Below, piece after piece: positions 1 to 6,936 of a stretch of 9,095 bases of DNA. The stretch covers positions 1,727,607 through 1,736,701 of the forward strand of contig CP070743.1 in assembly GCA_020348185.1 (NCBI GenBank), in the 5' to 3' direction. Under the pieces are notes generated by a model. It did no database searches. It was not told where the DNA came from and was given only the letters and a program-made list of their open reading frames with translations. Source of the stretch: Nitrospirota bacterium. Lineage in GTDB: Bacteria > Nitrospirota > Nitrospiria > Nitrospirales > UBA8639. How positions within the stretch are numbered: position 1 is the first letter of the stretch; the number at the start of each line of letters is the position of its first letter. A program made the translations under genes and the position numbers.

Positions 1-51
1 ACCCGCAAACGGTTTTTGATCGGTGATTGCCGCTAAACTTCTTTTTCTCAT
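1..51 (-). CDS. Start of an unidentified gene downstream of nth, cut by the left edge
   Basis: An ATG at 51-49 overlaps the nth TGA (50-48) as ATGA and opens a reading frame that stays open to the window edge: MRKRSLAAITDQKPFAG, 17 residues. On the minus strand an AAAGGGGAAG stretch (complement of 57-66) sits about 5-6 nt before the ATG and is a good ribosome binding site. The stop-start overlap suggests translational coupling with nth as the last visible step of the rtcA-zincin-nth run. Too little protein is visible to name a family. The frame is short, so it could be chance, but the ribosome binding site and the overlap together make a real gene the better reading. Confidence 0.55.
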   Translation of the reverse strand, partial: MRKRSLAAITDQKPFAG

Positions 52-752
52 TTAATCTTCCCCTTTGGTTCGGTGAATGGCGCTTTTTCGGCATAAGGGC
101 ACAATTTTTTAACCGGGCAGCCCGTACATTGAGGCTTTCTTGCCAGGCAAATCGATCGGCCATGCCTCTGCAGTAGATGACAAAAGCGGACCTTCCTGTC
201 TTCGGGGACAAGTGGGTTCAAATCGAATTCGATTTTATCGGGATTCGTCTCTTTAGTGAGACCCATCAGCTGCGAGAGCCGGCCGACATGCCGATCGACT
301 CCAATGGCAGCCTGACTGAAAGCGTTGCCCCTCAAAATGTTTGCCGTTTTCCTTCCGACGCCGGGTAGGGTGAGCAAGTCCTCCAGCGACTCAGGCACGT
401 TACTGTCAAATCGATTAATAAGCTCAAGACAACAGGCTTGAATAGACTTAGTCTTGTTTCGAAAGAAGGTGATTGGGCGGATTTCTTGCTCCAAGGTGTC
501 CCGATCGATACGAGCCCATTTTTGTGGGGTTCGATATTTTTTGAACAGTTTTGCGGTTACAGTGTTGACCAATTCATCGGTACATTGAGCGGCCAGGATG
601 AGGGCAATCAAAAGTTCTAAGGGCGTTGAGAATTGAAGCGCCAGCGTTGTATCCGGATAGGCTTGATCCAAAATTTTGATAATATTTCGCACTCTGCGTT
701 TTTTAGCCTCAAGTGTTTCTTTTCTGTCTTGAATCTTAGGTCGCGACCTCAT
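48..752 (-). CDS. nth: Endonuclease III, DNA glycosylase/AP lyase
   Basis: A base-excision repair enzyme that removes oxidised pyrimidines and cleaves abasic sites. From the ATG at 752 it is 234 residues, a little longer than the E. coli enzyme (211). A helix-hairpin-helix LPGVGRKTAN lies at about 129-138 and carries the catalytic Lys at 135. It is followed by AIGVDRHVGR with the catalytic Asp at 153. The C-terminus has the four-cysteine 4Fe-4S loop spaced C-X6-C-X2-C-X5-C (Cys 202, 209, 212, 218). The frame is open back to another ATG at 908, which would give 286 residues. That extra 52-residue part is Lys/Arg/Ser-rich and would lie on top of the upstream gene in another frame. The ATG at 752 is 5 nt after that gene's stop and fits the family start better, although its ribosome binding site is weak. 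It is third in a minus-strand run after rtcA and the zincin-like gene. Confidence 0.93.
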   Translation of the reverse strand: MRSRPKIQDRKETLEAKKRRVRNIIKILDQAYPDTTLALQFSTPLELLIALILAAQCTDELVNTVTAKLFKKYRTPQKWARIDRDTLEQEIRPITFFRNKTKSIQACCLELINRFDSNVPESLEDLLTLPGVGRKTANILRGNAFSQAAIGVDRHVGRLSQLMGLTKETNPDKIEFDLNPLVPEDRKVRFCHLLQRHGRSICLARKPQCTGCPVKKLCPYAEKAPFTEPKGKIK

Positions 753-757
753 GATTG

Positions 758-1297
758 TTACTCGTTTGGAGCTTTTCGGGCGGTTTTGGCGAGCGGATTT
801 TCGTTTTGTGGAAGTAGCTGGTGCAGGAGACTCGACTCCCGTTTGTAAAACCCTTCGGTGTGAAAGGTTTCCTTGAGACCCAATAATGTGTAATCGAGGT
901 GATGGCATAACTCATGAAGCAGCGTACGTAAAAACGTACGGAACGCCACAACCTGACGGCGTTTGGCTGTCCGCATCCAGAGCGTGACACGAGGACTTTT
1001 CTGTTCTTCCTGTGGATTGTAGAGCCCGTGAAGTTCCCCTCCCTCATTAGAGGGTCGTGTCTGTAATACTTTTACCCGCACTCGAGGCACGTGTAATCCA
1101 TCTACGATCGTGTTGATGAGACTCTGGGCCTGTGTTTGTGTCTTTTCACGATCCTCTTGTTTCAGGGCCCTGGCAAGTTCTTCTACGATGGCCCTGACCG
1201 AGTGTCTTTGCGGGATATGAATGACAGTGATTTGGTCGCTTCGACGGTAAATTTTTTTCTCGTTGGCCGTGAGGCGATGGTAATACGCAAAGGGCAT
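758..1297 (-). CDS. Zincin-like protein with an HExxH motif, function unknown
   Basis: A 179-residue protein with no signal peptide or membrane segment, so probably cytoplasmic. The central feature is HELCHHLDY (residues 128-136), an HExxH zinc-protease signature with His128, Glu129 and His132. The following FHTEGFYKRESSLLHQL (145-161) supplies His146 as a possible third ligand. About 110 residues of mixed charged sequence precede the motif, and a basic tail follows it. The spacing does not match the metzincin HExxHxxGxxH pattern, so I place it only as a small zincin-like protein and cannot name the family. Whether it is an active peptidase is unknown. The ATG at 1297 is forced, since an in-frame TAG lies six codons upstream. 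No clear Shine-Dalgarno is visible, which suggests low or coupled translation. It lies 72 nt after rtcA and 5 nt before nth, presumably in one transcript. Confidence 0.75.
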   Translation of the reverse strand: MPFAYYHRLTANEKKIYRRSDQITVIHIPQRHSVRAIVEELARALKQEDREKTQTQAQSLINTIVDGLHVPRVRVKVLQTRPSNEGGELHGLYNPQEEQKSPRVTLWMRTAKRRQVVAFRTFLRTLLHELCHHLDYTLLGLKETFHTEGFYKRESSLLHQLLPQNENPLAKTARKAPNE

Positions 1298-1369
1298 GGT
1301 CTGAATAAGATCATGCTAGGCAATTGTTTGCCTCATCATCAAGGTAATCATCTTATTTTTCAGGAGCTC

Positions 1370-2419
1370 TTAGCTGTGTGACGGACAAAAGCCGATTCCC
1401 TTAACCGAAACCCTTTGATTCTTAATTGTGACCTTGGCACCCAGGATCAACTCGGCCAGCCAGGCGCTTGTTTGAACATGCTCGGTGATTGATGGAATGA
1501 TAAACTGAGATTCTCCTTTCGCTAAGGCGGTGAAGGGAATGAGTTGATCGGCGGCAAATCGATCTACGGTCGCTTCGGTGTCAAGGTCAGCCAGAAGTTG
1601 GCTGGCGACCGAACGTCCAATATGTTCGGATCGGCGTCGAGGCGCCCCTGCTTGATCTGAGCCAAGACGGACACCTTCTGCACAATCCGCAAATAGGGCC
1701 AGGGCTGCCCCAGGCTGTTTTGCGCTCGAATCATCTAATTGATCAATGTCCGCGTCAAATCCCGCTTTGAGTAACTGCTTTCTAGCCGTTTCGGCCATTC
1801 GATGGCTAACTTGGCGTTCCGCTAGATGTGAGGCCAGAGCGATTCCCCAAATCCGTTTGACGGAGCCCTGTTGATCCAACACCATTGGTTGCATACAACG
1901 TGACATTGGTTGGACCTTGACGGATAGAGCCCCATTCCCGGTGGGAACATAACCGGGACGTTCCATCCTCATGGTTGCCTTCAATCCCATTCCCAATAGA
2001 AGTGGTTGGATCACGTGCTGGAGGTGAAAGACGGAGGGGGCAAAATCCTGAAAGAGGCCTCCTCGAATTTCAACCGCCGTCTTGGTTGGCCGAAATCCCA
2101 GAACGGGGAGTATGCCCAAGGCCAACATGGTCGTTGAACCCGCCGATCCGATATCAAAAAGATACTCCTGCTGGCCCTTGCTGATTCCTGGACGAAAATG
2201 AAATTCTTGTGAGCCCTCATAGACCCCTTTTGCCGTACCATTGGTTAATTCGGTAATGGCTTCAATCACTCTCGTATGTTGGCGTCGAAGCCCGGGTTTA
2301 TCGCGTTTGGCTCGTGCATTGAGGATATGAACGGGCTTGCCCGTCAAGGCAGAAAACGCCACGGCCTGCCTGACGATTGTCCCGCTGCCGGAATATTGGG
2401 ACCCATCAATTTCAATCAC
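1370..2419 (-). CDS. rtcA: RNA 3'-terminal phosphate cyclase
   Basis: RtcA converts an RNA 3'-phosphate to a 2',3'-cyclic phosphate through an enzyme-AMP intermediate. At 349 residues it has the usual family length. It starts MIEIDGSQYSGSGTIVRQA, parallel to the DGxxxxGGGQILR opening of the family. It has the KPGLRRQH segment (41-48), FRPG (75-78) and the IGSAGSTT glycine-rich stretch (90-97). Near the C-terminus SITEHVQTSAWL (310-321) places His314 where the E. coli enzyme has its adenylated His309. The start is a GTG (2419-2417) with AAGGAGT (complement of 2426-2432) 6 nt upstream. No rtcB ligase or rtcR regulator is in the window, so this is not the E. coli rtcBA arrangement. It heads a run with the zincin-like gene and nth. 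A role in nucleic-acid end repair fits nth as neighbour, but that link is inference. Confidence 0.93.
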   Translation of the reverse strand: MIEIDGSQYSGSGTIVRQAVAFSALTGKPVHILNARAKRDKPGLRRQHTRVIEAITELTNGTAKGVYEGSQEFHFRPGISKGQQEYLFDIGSAGSTTMLALGILPVLGFRPTKTAVEIRGGLFQDFAPSVFHLQHVIQPLLLGMGLKATMRMERPGYVPTGNGALSVKVQPMSRCMQPMVLDQQGSVKRIWGIALASHLAERQVSHRMAETARKQLLKAGFDADIDQLDDSSAKQPGAALALFADCAEGVRLGSDQAGAPRRRSEHIGRSVASQLLADLDTEATVDRFAADQLIPFTALAKGESQFIIPSITEHVQTSAWLAELILGAKVTIKNQRVSVKGIGFCPSHS

Positions 2420-2447
2420 TCGACCACTCCTTGATTAGGCCAATGCC

Positions 2448-2464
2448 ACCCCCTTGATGGGGGT
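2448..2464 (-). promoter_or_regulatory. Short G/C hairpin in the rtcA leader
   Basis: ACCCCC (2448-2453) and GGGGGT (2459-2464) form a perfect 6-bp stem with a 5-nt loop. On the rtcA strand it would lie about 15 nt before the AAGGAGT ribosome binding site. There is no T-run after it, so it is not a typical terminator. It could affect rtcA translation or mRNA stability; that is inference from position only. Confidence 0.35.
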
Positions 2465-2493
2465 AAAACAGAGGATACCAAGCACGGAATAAG

Positions 2494-2502
2494 TGCTATA
2501 AT
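2494..2502 (+). promoter_or_regulatory. Extended -10 promoter element for amrS
   Basis: TGCTATAAT is an exact extended -10 element (TGn followed by TATAAT at 2497-2502). No good -35 hexamer is present at 16-18 nt upstream (GATACC or similar), which is common for extended -10 promoters. Transcription would start near 2509 and leave a leader of about 57 nt before amrS. The complementary strand reads TATTAT in the same place, so an opposing promoter for rtcA could overlap, but no supporting -35 box was found for it. Confidence 0.55.
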
Positions 2503-2539
2503 ACACCCGTTCCTTTCCTAAATCTTTAAAGAACTCCAA

Positions 2540-2569
2540 ATGAGCAATTGTCACGGAGAACGTTCATGA
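2540..2569 (+). CDS. Possible 9-codon leader ORF overlapping the amrS start
   Basis: The ATG at 2540 opens MSNCHGERS and stops at the TGA 2567-2569, which overlaps the amrS ATG (2566-2568) as ATGA. It lies inside the short amrS leader, and the amrS ribosome binding site falls within it. Its own ribosome binding site is poor (AAAGAACTCCAA). Translation of it could couple ribosomes to amrS. An ORF this short easily arises by chance. Confidence 0.2.
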   Translation: MSNCHGERS

Positions 2570-3669
2570 ATGCGGAGATGTTGAGTACAGGGTTTCCAAC
2601 AAAATATTGGCATCAGCTTGAAGACGGCCGGATTCAATGTGACTTGTGCCCCAGATTCTGCCGGCTTCAAGAAGGGCAACGGGGGATGTGTTTTGTCAGA
2701 GCACGGAAGAATAATCAAGTCATTCTGACGACTTATGGACGATCCAGCGGTTTTTGTGTCGATCCCATAGAGAAAAAACCCCTCCATCATTTCCTGCCTG
2801 GAACGTCCGTGCTCTCTTTTGGAACTGCGGGGTGCAATCTCGCCTGCAAATTCTGTCAAAACTGGGATATGAGCAAATCCCGCGAAATGGATATCCTTGC
2901 CGATGCCGCTTCACCGGCGGTGATTGCGAAAGCTGCCAAGGAATTGGGGTGTCGCAGTGTAGCCTATACCTACAATGATCCGGTTATTTTCCACGAATAT
3001 GCCATCGATGTGGCTCGAGCCTGTCGTGAACAGGGGATCAATTCCGTTGCGGTGACGGCCGGGTATGTGTGTGACGAACCCCGGGTAGAGTTTTACCGGC
3101 ATATGGATGCGGCCAATGTCGATCTCAAGGCATTTAGTGAACGATTCTATCACTCCCTGACGGGTTCTCATTTGCAGCCGGTTCTGGACACATTAATCTA
3201 CCTCAAGCATCACACCTCAGTATGGGTTGAAATCACCACCCTGCTAATTCCGGGAGAAAATGACTCTGAAGGGGAGCTGGAGGATTTAACACAATGGGTG
3301 GTAGAAAATTTGGGGCCGGACGTTCCGGTCCATTTCACGGCTTTTCATCCAGATTGGAAAATGATGGATAAACCGCGGACCCCGCCAGCCACCCTCTCAA
3401 TAGCCCGCCGCATCGCCCTGAAGAATGGAATACGCTATGCTTTCACTGGCAATGTGGCTGACGACGAAGAGGGGGGCAGCACCTATTGTCACGAATGTGG
3501 CAACACGCTTATCGGGCGGAGCTGGTACCGGATTACAGACTGGAATGTCACTGAAGCGAGCCAGTGCCGTTTTTGTGGTGCCTCCTGTGCAGGAATATTT
3601 GACGCAAGGCCGGGAGATTGGGGGCCTCAATGTCAACCAGTGTACCTTGGGGATTTCTCGACGGACTGA
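2566..3669 (+). CDS. amrS: AmmeMemoRadiSam-system radical SAM enzyme
   Basis: A 367-residue radical SAM protein of the family named for co-occurrence with AMMECR1 and Memo domain proteins; its substrate is not established. The 4Fe-4S/SAM motif CNLACKFC is at 90-97 (CxxxCxxC) inside the family segment FGTAGCNLACKFCQNWD. The N-terminal cysteine cluster CDLCPRFC plus GMC (Cys 25, 28, 32, 42) and the C-terminal zinc-ribbon-like pairs CHEC (308-311) and CRFC (334-337) are also typical. VDLKAF (185-190) and HFTAFHPDWKM (256-266) match the barrel core. I chose ATG 2566 because GGAGA (2555-2559) lies 6 nt upstream. An in-frame TTG at 2548 would add six residues without a better site. No AMMECR1 or Memo gene is in the window, so partners would be elsewhere. 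It is transcribed divergently from rtcA. Confidence 0.92.
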   Translation: MNAEMLSTGFPTKYWHQLEDGRIQCDLCPRFCRLQEGQRGMCFVRARKNNQVILTTYGRSSGFCVDPIEKKPLHHFLPGTSVLSFGTAGCNLACKFCQNWDMSKSREMDILADAASPAVIAKAAKELGCRSVAYTYNDPVIFHEYAIDVARACREQGINSVAVTAGYVCDEPRVEFYRHMDAANVDLKAFSERFYHSLTGSHLQPVLDTLIYLKHHTSVWVEITTLLIPGENDSEGELEDLTQWVVENLGPDVPVHFTAFHPDWKMMDKPRTPPATLSIARRIALKNGIRYAFTGNVADDEEGGSTYCHECGNTLIGRSWYRITDWNVTEASQCRFCGASCAGIFDARPGDWGPQCQPVYLGDFSTD

Positions 3670-3773
3670 CGGAAGCCTATCGTATTGGCTTTGTCGCTTT
3701 CTTTCGGTCAGGCGCTGATGTTCTGAGTGTTGTGTCTTGGAAGACCACCGAGGGAAAACGACTCATTGGTTAG
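3630..3773 (+). CDS. Possible 47-residue small protein overlapping the amrS 3' end
   Basis: An ATG at 3630, 40 nt inside amrS in another frame, opens a 47-codon ORF ending at TAG 3771-3773. It starts MSTSVPWGFLDGLTEAYRIG and ends TTEGKRLIG. A G-rich stretch (GGGGG, 3620-3624) lies about 5 nt upstream, and GGGAG (3612-3616) lies further back, so it has a usable ribosome binding site. The composition is protein-like: a hydrophobic/aromatic patch GFVAFF, mixed charges and no low-complexity bias. I do not recognise it. It may be a small gene, the remnant of a larger one, or a chance ORF. Confidence 0.35.
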   Translation: MSTSVPWGFLDGLTEAYRIGFVAFFRSGADVLSVVSWKTTEGKRLIG

Positions 3774-3774
3774 C

Positions 3775-3791
3775 GAGATTCTGATCTCTTT
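3775..3791 (+). terminator. Weak terminator-like stem after amrS and the small ORF
   Basis: GAGAT (3775-3779), loop TCTG, ATCTC (3784-3788), then TTT. The stem has only 5 bp and the T-run only three bases, so termination would be inefficient at best. Its position, one base after the small-ORF TAG, is what makes it worth listing. Confidence 0.22.
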
Positions 3792-3812
3792 GGGTTAAGG
3801 TTGGTTGCATCC

Positions 3813-3862
3813 TCGAAACTAGGATGGATTTATCAAGAAGCTCGGGTTTTGCCTAGTTTCGA
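3813..3862. repeat. 11-bp perfect inverted repeat
   Basis: TCGAAACTAGG (3813-3823) and CCTAGTTTCGA (3852-3862) are perfect reverse complements separated by 28 nt. No T-run follows, so it is not a simple intrinsic terminator. It could be a folded leader of the mla transcript, an operator pair or a processing site; the sequence does not decide. Confidence 0.6.
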
Positions 3863-4026
3863 CGGCGCCTCGAGTTCGTTATTCCTTTGCATAGATAGGC
3901 TTTTCCTCACGCCACGCCGTTGCCTTCGCCGAGCCTCCTCCACCGTAGTGACGACGAAGGTCGGGAACGCTTCGACCCGCAGGTGTGCAGGCAGATCTCT
4001 TGGCCTGACAAGGGGGAGTGAGGTGA

Positions 4027-5217
4027 ATGAGGTCTAGTTCAGAAAATTTAGAATCGTCATATAAGGCATCAATGACCGCGAACATGCAAAAGGACTTGAC
4101 GAATCACAATCAGGCCACCATCAGAATTGGTGAGGAGGAAACCATTTTCTATGAGGGAAATTGGACCATCCAGGAACTGTCTGACCTTGAACACAAACTG
4201 AGAACCTTTTCCTGGCCCAAGAGGGACACACTTGTGTGTGATGGCAGCCGAATAACGGCAATGGATACTGGAGGAGCCGTGTTCTTGCACCTCCATCTCG
4301 CTGCCATTCAACAGGAAGGCCAGCGAGTCGTCTGGCGTGGGTTGCGGCCTGAGTTTGAGGCACTGTTGAAATTAATATCTCTTAATTATGTCCAACTCAA
4401 ATCGACGACCCCCTCCGTGGCACGGAATTGGTTAGATCAGATTGGAAGGGCCTCCTGGATACGCCTGCAAAACGCTATCAGGGCATTGGGATTCCTTGGA
4501 GAGAGTGCCTCCGGCTTATTCCGAGCCGTCTTTGCTCCGCGATCCCTTCGTTGGCGAATCCTGTTTAACAATTTGGAGGTGGACGGATTTAACGCACTGC
4601 CGATTATCGGACTGCTCAGCTTTCTCATGGGCATCGTCATTGCCTACCAGGGCGCGGAACAATTGAAAACCTTCGGGGCCAACATTTATATCGTCGACCT
4701 CGTCGGTATTTCTATGCTTAGAGAAATTGCCCCGCTTGTGACGGCCATTCTTGTCGCTGGTCGTTCCGGGTCAGCCTACACCGCGCAGATCGGGACCATG
4801 AAGGTGACCGAAGAGCTGGATGCCGTGCGCACGTTGGGGATTTCTCCCATGCAGTTGCTGGTGCTTCCCAAAGTTTTGGTCCTCACCATTGCGTTGCCGT
4901 TGCTGACGGTCTATGCGGATGTGGTTGGGGTCTTCGGCGGGATGTTGATCGCCTCGGCCCAACTTGATATTAGCTTCACGGAATTTATTGCGCGGTTTGA
5001 ATACGCCATAGTCCTGAAACATTATATTATTGGCCTGATCAAAGCGCCTGTTTTCGCGATTATTATTGCCCTCGTTGGATGTTATCAGGGGTTCCAGATC
5101 CATGGCGGTGTTGACAGTGTTGGTCGGCACACGACCATCAGTGTGGTGCAAAGTATTTTTCTGGTCATTGTGTTTGATAGCTTATTCTCCATATTTTTAA
5201 ATTGGTGGGGGATCTAA
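4027..5217 (+). CDS. mlaE: STAS-MlaE fusion, lipid ABC transporter permease
   Basis: Inner-membrane permease of an MCE-type phospholipid transporter. Of its 396 residues, about 31-125 form an N-terminal STAS (MlaB-like) domain with the signature DGSRITAMDTGGAVFLHLH at 72-90. Residues about 160-396 are the MlaE domain, with five or so hydrophobic segments starting near 190-208. The conserved MlaE block LVTAILVAGRSGSAYTAQIGTMKVTEELDAVRTLGI is at 237-272, and GCYQGFQIHGGVDSVGRHTT is at 351-370. In E. coli MlaB is a separate STAS protein that binds MlaF; here the fusion supplies it in cis, as in several other phyla. The ATG at 4027 follows AGGGGGAG (4011-4018) with an 8-nt gap. Later ATGs at 4072 and 4084 lack a ribosome binding site. 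It is the first gene of the four-gene operon and ends 1 nt before mlaF. Confidence 0.93.
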   Translation: MRSSSENLESSYKASMTANMQKDLTNHNQATIRIGEEETIFYEGNWTIQELSDLEHKLRTFSWPKRDTLVCDGSRITAMDTGGAVFLHLHLAAIQQEGQRVVWRGLRPEFEALLKLISLNYVQLKSTTPSVARNWLDQIGRASWIRLQNAIRALGFLGESASGLFRAVFAPRSLRWRILFNNLEVDGFNALPIIGLLSFLMGIVIAYQGAEQLKTFGANIYIVDLVGISMLREIAPLVTAILVAGRSGSAYTAQIGTMKVTEELDAVRTLGISPMQLLVLPKVLVLTIALPLLTVYADVVGVFGGMLIASAQLDISFTEFIARFEYAIVLKHYIIGLIKAPVFAIIIALVGCYQGFQIHGGVDSVGRHTTISVVQSIFLVIVFDSLFSIFLNWWGI

Positions 5218-5218
5218 T

Positions 5219-6016
5219 ATGGTGTTGACCGCCGGACCGTCAACGGAACCATTAATTGAAGTCAGGCACGTTTGTACCCGCTTTGGCTCTGCTATTGTCC
5301 ATGACGATGTCAGCCTAGACGTGTATCGGGGAGAGGTGTTTTCCATTGCAGGGGGCAACGGATGTGGCAAGTCCACCCTGTTGAGGGAAATTATTTTATT
5401 ACAACAACCGAACTCCGGAACCATTAAAGTGTTTGGGAGGAATATTAAGGAAATGAGTGAAGGTGAGGCCCGATTATTGCATCGTCGTTGCGGAGTGATG
5501 TTCCAACATGGCGCATTATTCAGTTCACTGACAGTGGCGGAGAATGTCGCGGCACCTCTGCGTGAGCACACGTCTCTCAGCAGGGACCTCATTCGAGAGA
5601 TCGCAGGCGTAAAGATTGCGCTCACCGGGTTTCCCATGGAAAGCGCCAACAAATATCCAGATGAACTCAGTGGGGGGATGCGCAAGCGTGCGGCCTTGGC
5701 GCGGGCGATTGCGTTGGATCCCGAGATATTGTTTCTTGATGAGCCCACTTCGGGATTAGACCCGATCAGCGCGGGAGGATTTGATGAATTGGTGCAAAAG
5801 TTGAAAGAATGGCTCGGCCTCACCATGGTGATTGTGACTCATGATCTCGATTCATTGTGGCGAGTGGCCGATCGGGTTGTCTTACTCGGACAAGGGCGGG
5901 TGCTGGGCACTGGCACAATGGAAGAACTATCTCGTTCAGAGGATCCGTTGCTTCGGGAATATTTCCATGGGCCACGAGGTCGCGCGGCGAGGGAACAAGC
6001 ATGGAACCCAAAGTAA
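5219..6016 (+). CDS. mlaF: MCE-type lipid transporter ATPase
   Basis: The cytoplasmic ABC ATPase that powers the MlaE permease; 265 residues. Walker A GGNGCGKS is at 45-52, the Q-loop Gln at 96 (MFQHGALFSSLTVAENV), the signature LSGGM at 150-154, Walker B ILFLDE at 170-175 with catalytic Glu175, the D-loop GLD at 179-181 and the H-loop His208 (VTHDLDS). The combination FQHGALFSSLTV and LSGGMRKRAALARA is typical of the MlaF group. All catalytic residues are intact. The ATG is 1 nt after the mlaE TAA with TGGGGGA upstream, and the 3' end overlaps mlaD by 16 nt, so expression is coupled on both sides. Confidence 0.95.
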   Translation: MVLTAGPSTEPLIEVRHVCTRFGSAIVHDDVSLDVYRGEVFSIAGGNGCGKSTLLREIILLQQPNSGTIKVFGRNIKEMSEGEARLLHRRCGVMFQHGALFSSLTVAENVAAPLREHTSLSRDLIREIAGVKIALTGFPMESANKYPDELSGGMRKRAALARAIALDPEILFLDEPTSGLDPISAGGFDELVQKLKEWLGLTMVIVTHDLDSLWRVADRVVLLGQGRVLGTGTMEELSRSEDPLLREYFHGPRGRAAREQAWNPK

Positions 6017-6936
6017 ATTTTGTCGTTATCGGTTTGTTCGTTGTTCTGCTTAGTGTGGCCTTGATTGGTGTTGTGCTTTGGCTGGGCAAGGGATTAGAGC
6101 GGGGAACGTATGACCTGTACTATGCCTATATGGAAGAATCCGTCAGCGGGTTGAGTGTCGATTCGGCGGTGAAGTACCGGGGAGTCGACGTGGGCCGAGT
6201 GAATGAAATCACGTTAAGCCCCGACGATCCTGAACAAGTGAGGCTCACACTTGAAATTCTTCGCGGAACTCCCATGAAGGAGGACACCGTGGCGATTCTT
6301 GATGTCCAAGGACTCACCGGTATCGCCATTGTCGATCTACGGGGAGGGACGCGCGACTCACCTCACCTAGAAGCGAAGTCAGGCGAGGAGTATCCCGTTA
6401 TTCAGACTGGTCCGTCCCTTCTGGTGCGCTTTGATCGGGCCGCCACCCGTCTTCTGACCAACATGAACAGTGTTGCCGAAAACATTGATTCCCTGTTGGA
6501 GGAGAAGAATCGTGCCACGATCGGGCAACTACTCACGGATATGGCGGCGGTGACCAATACCCTAGCTGGTCAAGGTAAACAATTTGATAGAGGGATGAGT
6601 CATGCGGTGCAAACGCTGGAAAATCTTGCCCGAGTGACCAGAAAAATGAATAAGCAGATCCCTGATCTGATTGAACGCATGAATCGCAGTGCTGAAGCGG
6701 TAGAGGGTATGTCGCAAGAAGTCACACGCACGAGCAAAGCCTTGACCACCGTCATAGGCGAGACGAAACCCAACATTGAACGATTCTCACGTCAAACGTT
6801 GACGGAAACGGGTTTCTTGATTGCTGAGCTCCGCGAATTGACGGCCACGTTGCAACGCTTGGCCCAGCAACTTGAGCAGGAGCCGAGTTCTTTGGTCTTC
6901 GGCCGATCTGGCCAACCGATTGGTCCTGGCGAATGA
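6001..6936 (+). CDS. mlaD: MCE-domain substrate-binding protein, MlaD-like, with a long helical tail
   Basis: Periplasmic, membrane-anchored MCE component of the transporter; 311 residues. An N-terminal uncleaved transmembrane helix (about 6-28, NFVVIGLFVVLLSVALIGVV) is followed by one MCE domain at about 38-115 (GLSVDSAVKYRGVDVGRVNEI and ILDVQGLTGIAIVDLRGG). Residues about 145-295 look helical and coiled-coil-like, rich in Leu, Glu, Gln, Asn and Thr. E. coli MlaD is about 183 residues and lacks such a tail, so this protein is closer to MCE proteins with a helical extension. The ATG at 6001 has GAGGGA just upstream and starts inside mlaF. The frame is open further upstream, but that part overlaps mlaF and would displace the membrane anchor from the terminus. 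The stop overlaps the next start as ATGA. Confidence 0.92.
   Translation: MEPKVNFVVIGLFVVLLSVALIGVVLWLGKGLERGTYDLYYAYMEESVSGLSVDSAVKYRGVDVGRVNEITLSPDDPEQVRLTLEILRGTPMKEDTVAILDVQGLTGIAIVDLRGGTRDSPHLEAKSGEEYPVIQTGPSLLVRFDRAATRLLTNMNSVAENIDSLLEEKNRATIGQLLTDMAAVTNTLAGQGKQFDRGMSHAVQTLENLARVTRKMNKQIPDLIERMNRSAEAVEGMSQEVTRTSKALTTVIGETKPNIERFSRQTLTETGFLIAELRELTATLQRLAQQLEQEPSSLVFGRSGQPIGPGE

Larger units (their letters stand above)
3670..4026. other. Gap between amrS and the mla operon
   Basis: Apart from the possible small ORF that ends at 3773, this stretch holds no convincing gene. It contains a weak stem GAGAT/ATCTC (3775-3788) followed by TTT, an 11-bp inverted repeat at 3813-3862, and overlapping 5-bp stems near 3955-3977 (GGTCG/CGACC and CGAAG/CTTCG). 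The mlaE ribosome binding site AGGGGGAG (4011-4018) is at its right end. The promoter of the mla operon should lie here, but I cannot point to a good -35/-10 pair. Confidence 0.6.

Noticed and set aside
753..908. N-terminal extension of nth from the ATG at 908
   Set aside because: The 52 extra residues are basic and low in structure, overlap the zincin-like gene in another frame, and the family start fits ATG 752. Kept as an open start-site question only.
1318..1333. Small stem AGGCA/TGCCT between rtcA and the zincin-like gene
   Set aside because: Five base pairs without a T-run; too weak to call a terminator or regulatory structure.
3801..4037. Plus-strand ORF of 78 codons before mlaE
   Set aside because: It starts at TTG without a proper ribosome binding site, has Ser/Arg-rich composition with no domain pattern, and overlaps the mlaE start. 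A chance frame is more likely.
3879..4085. Minus-strand ORF across the mlaE start
   Set aside because: It has no ribosome binding site or domain pattern, and it would lie antisense to a well-supported gene start.
5857..6000. N-terminal extension of mlaD from the upstream ATG at 5857
   Set aside because: It lies inside mlaF, and it would put 48 extra residues before the membrane anchor. ATG 6001 has a good ribosome binding site.
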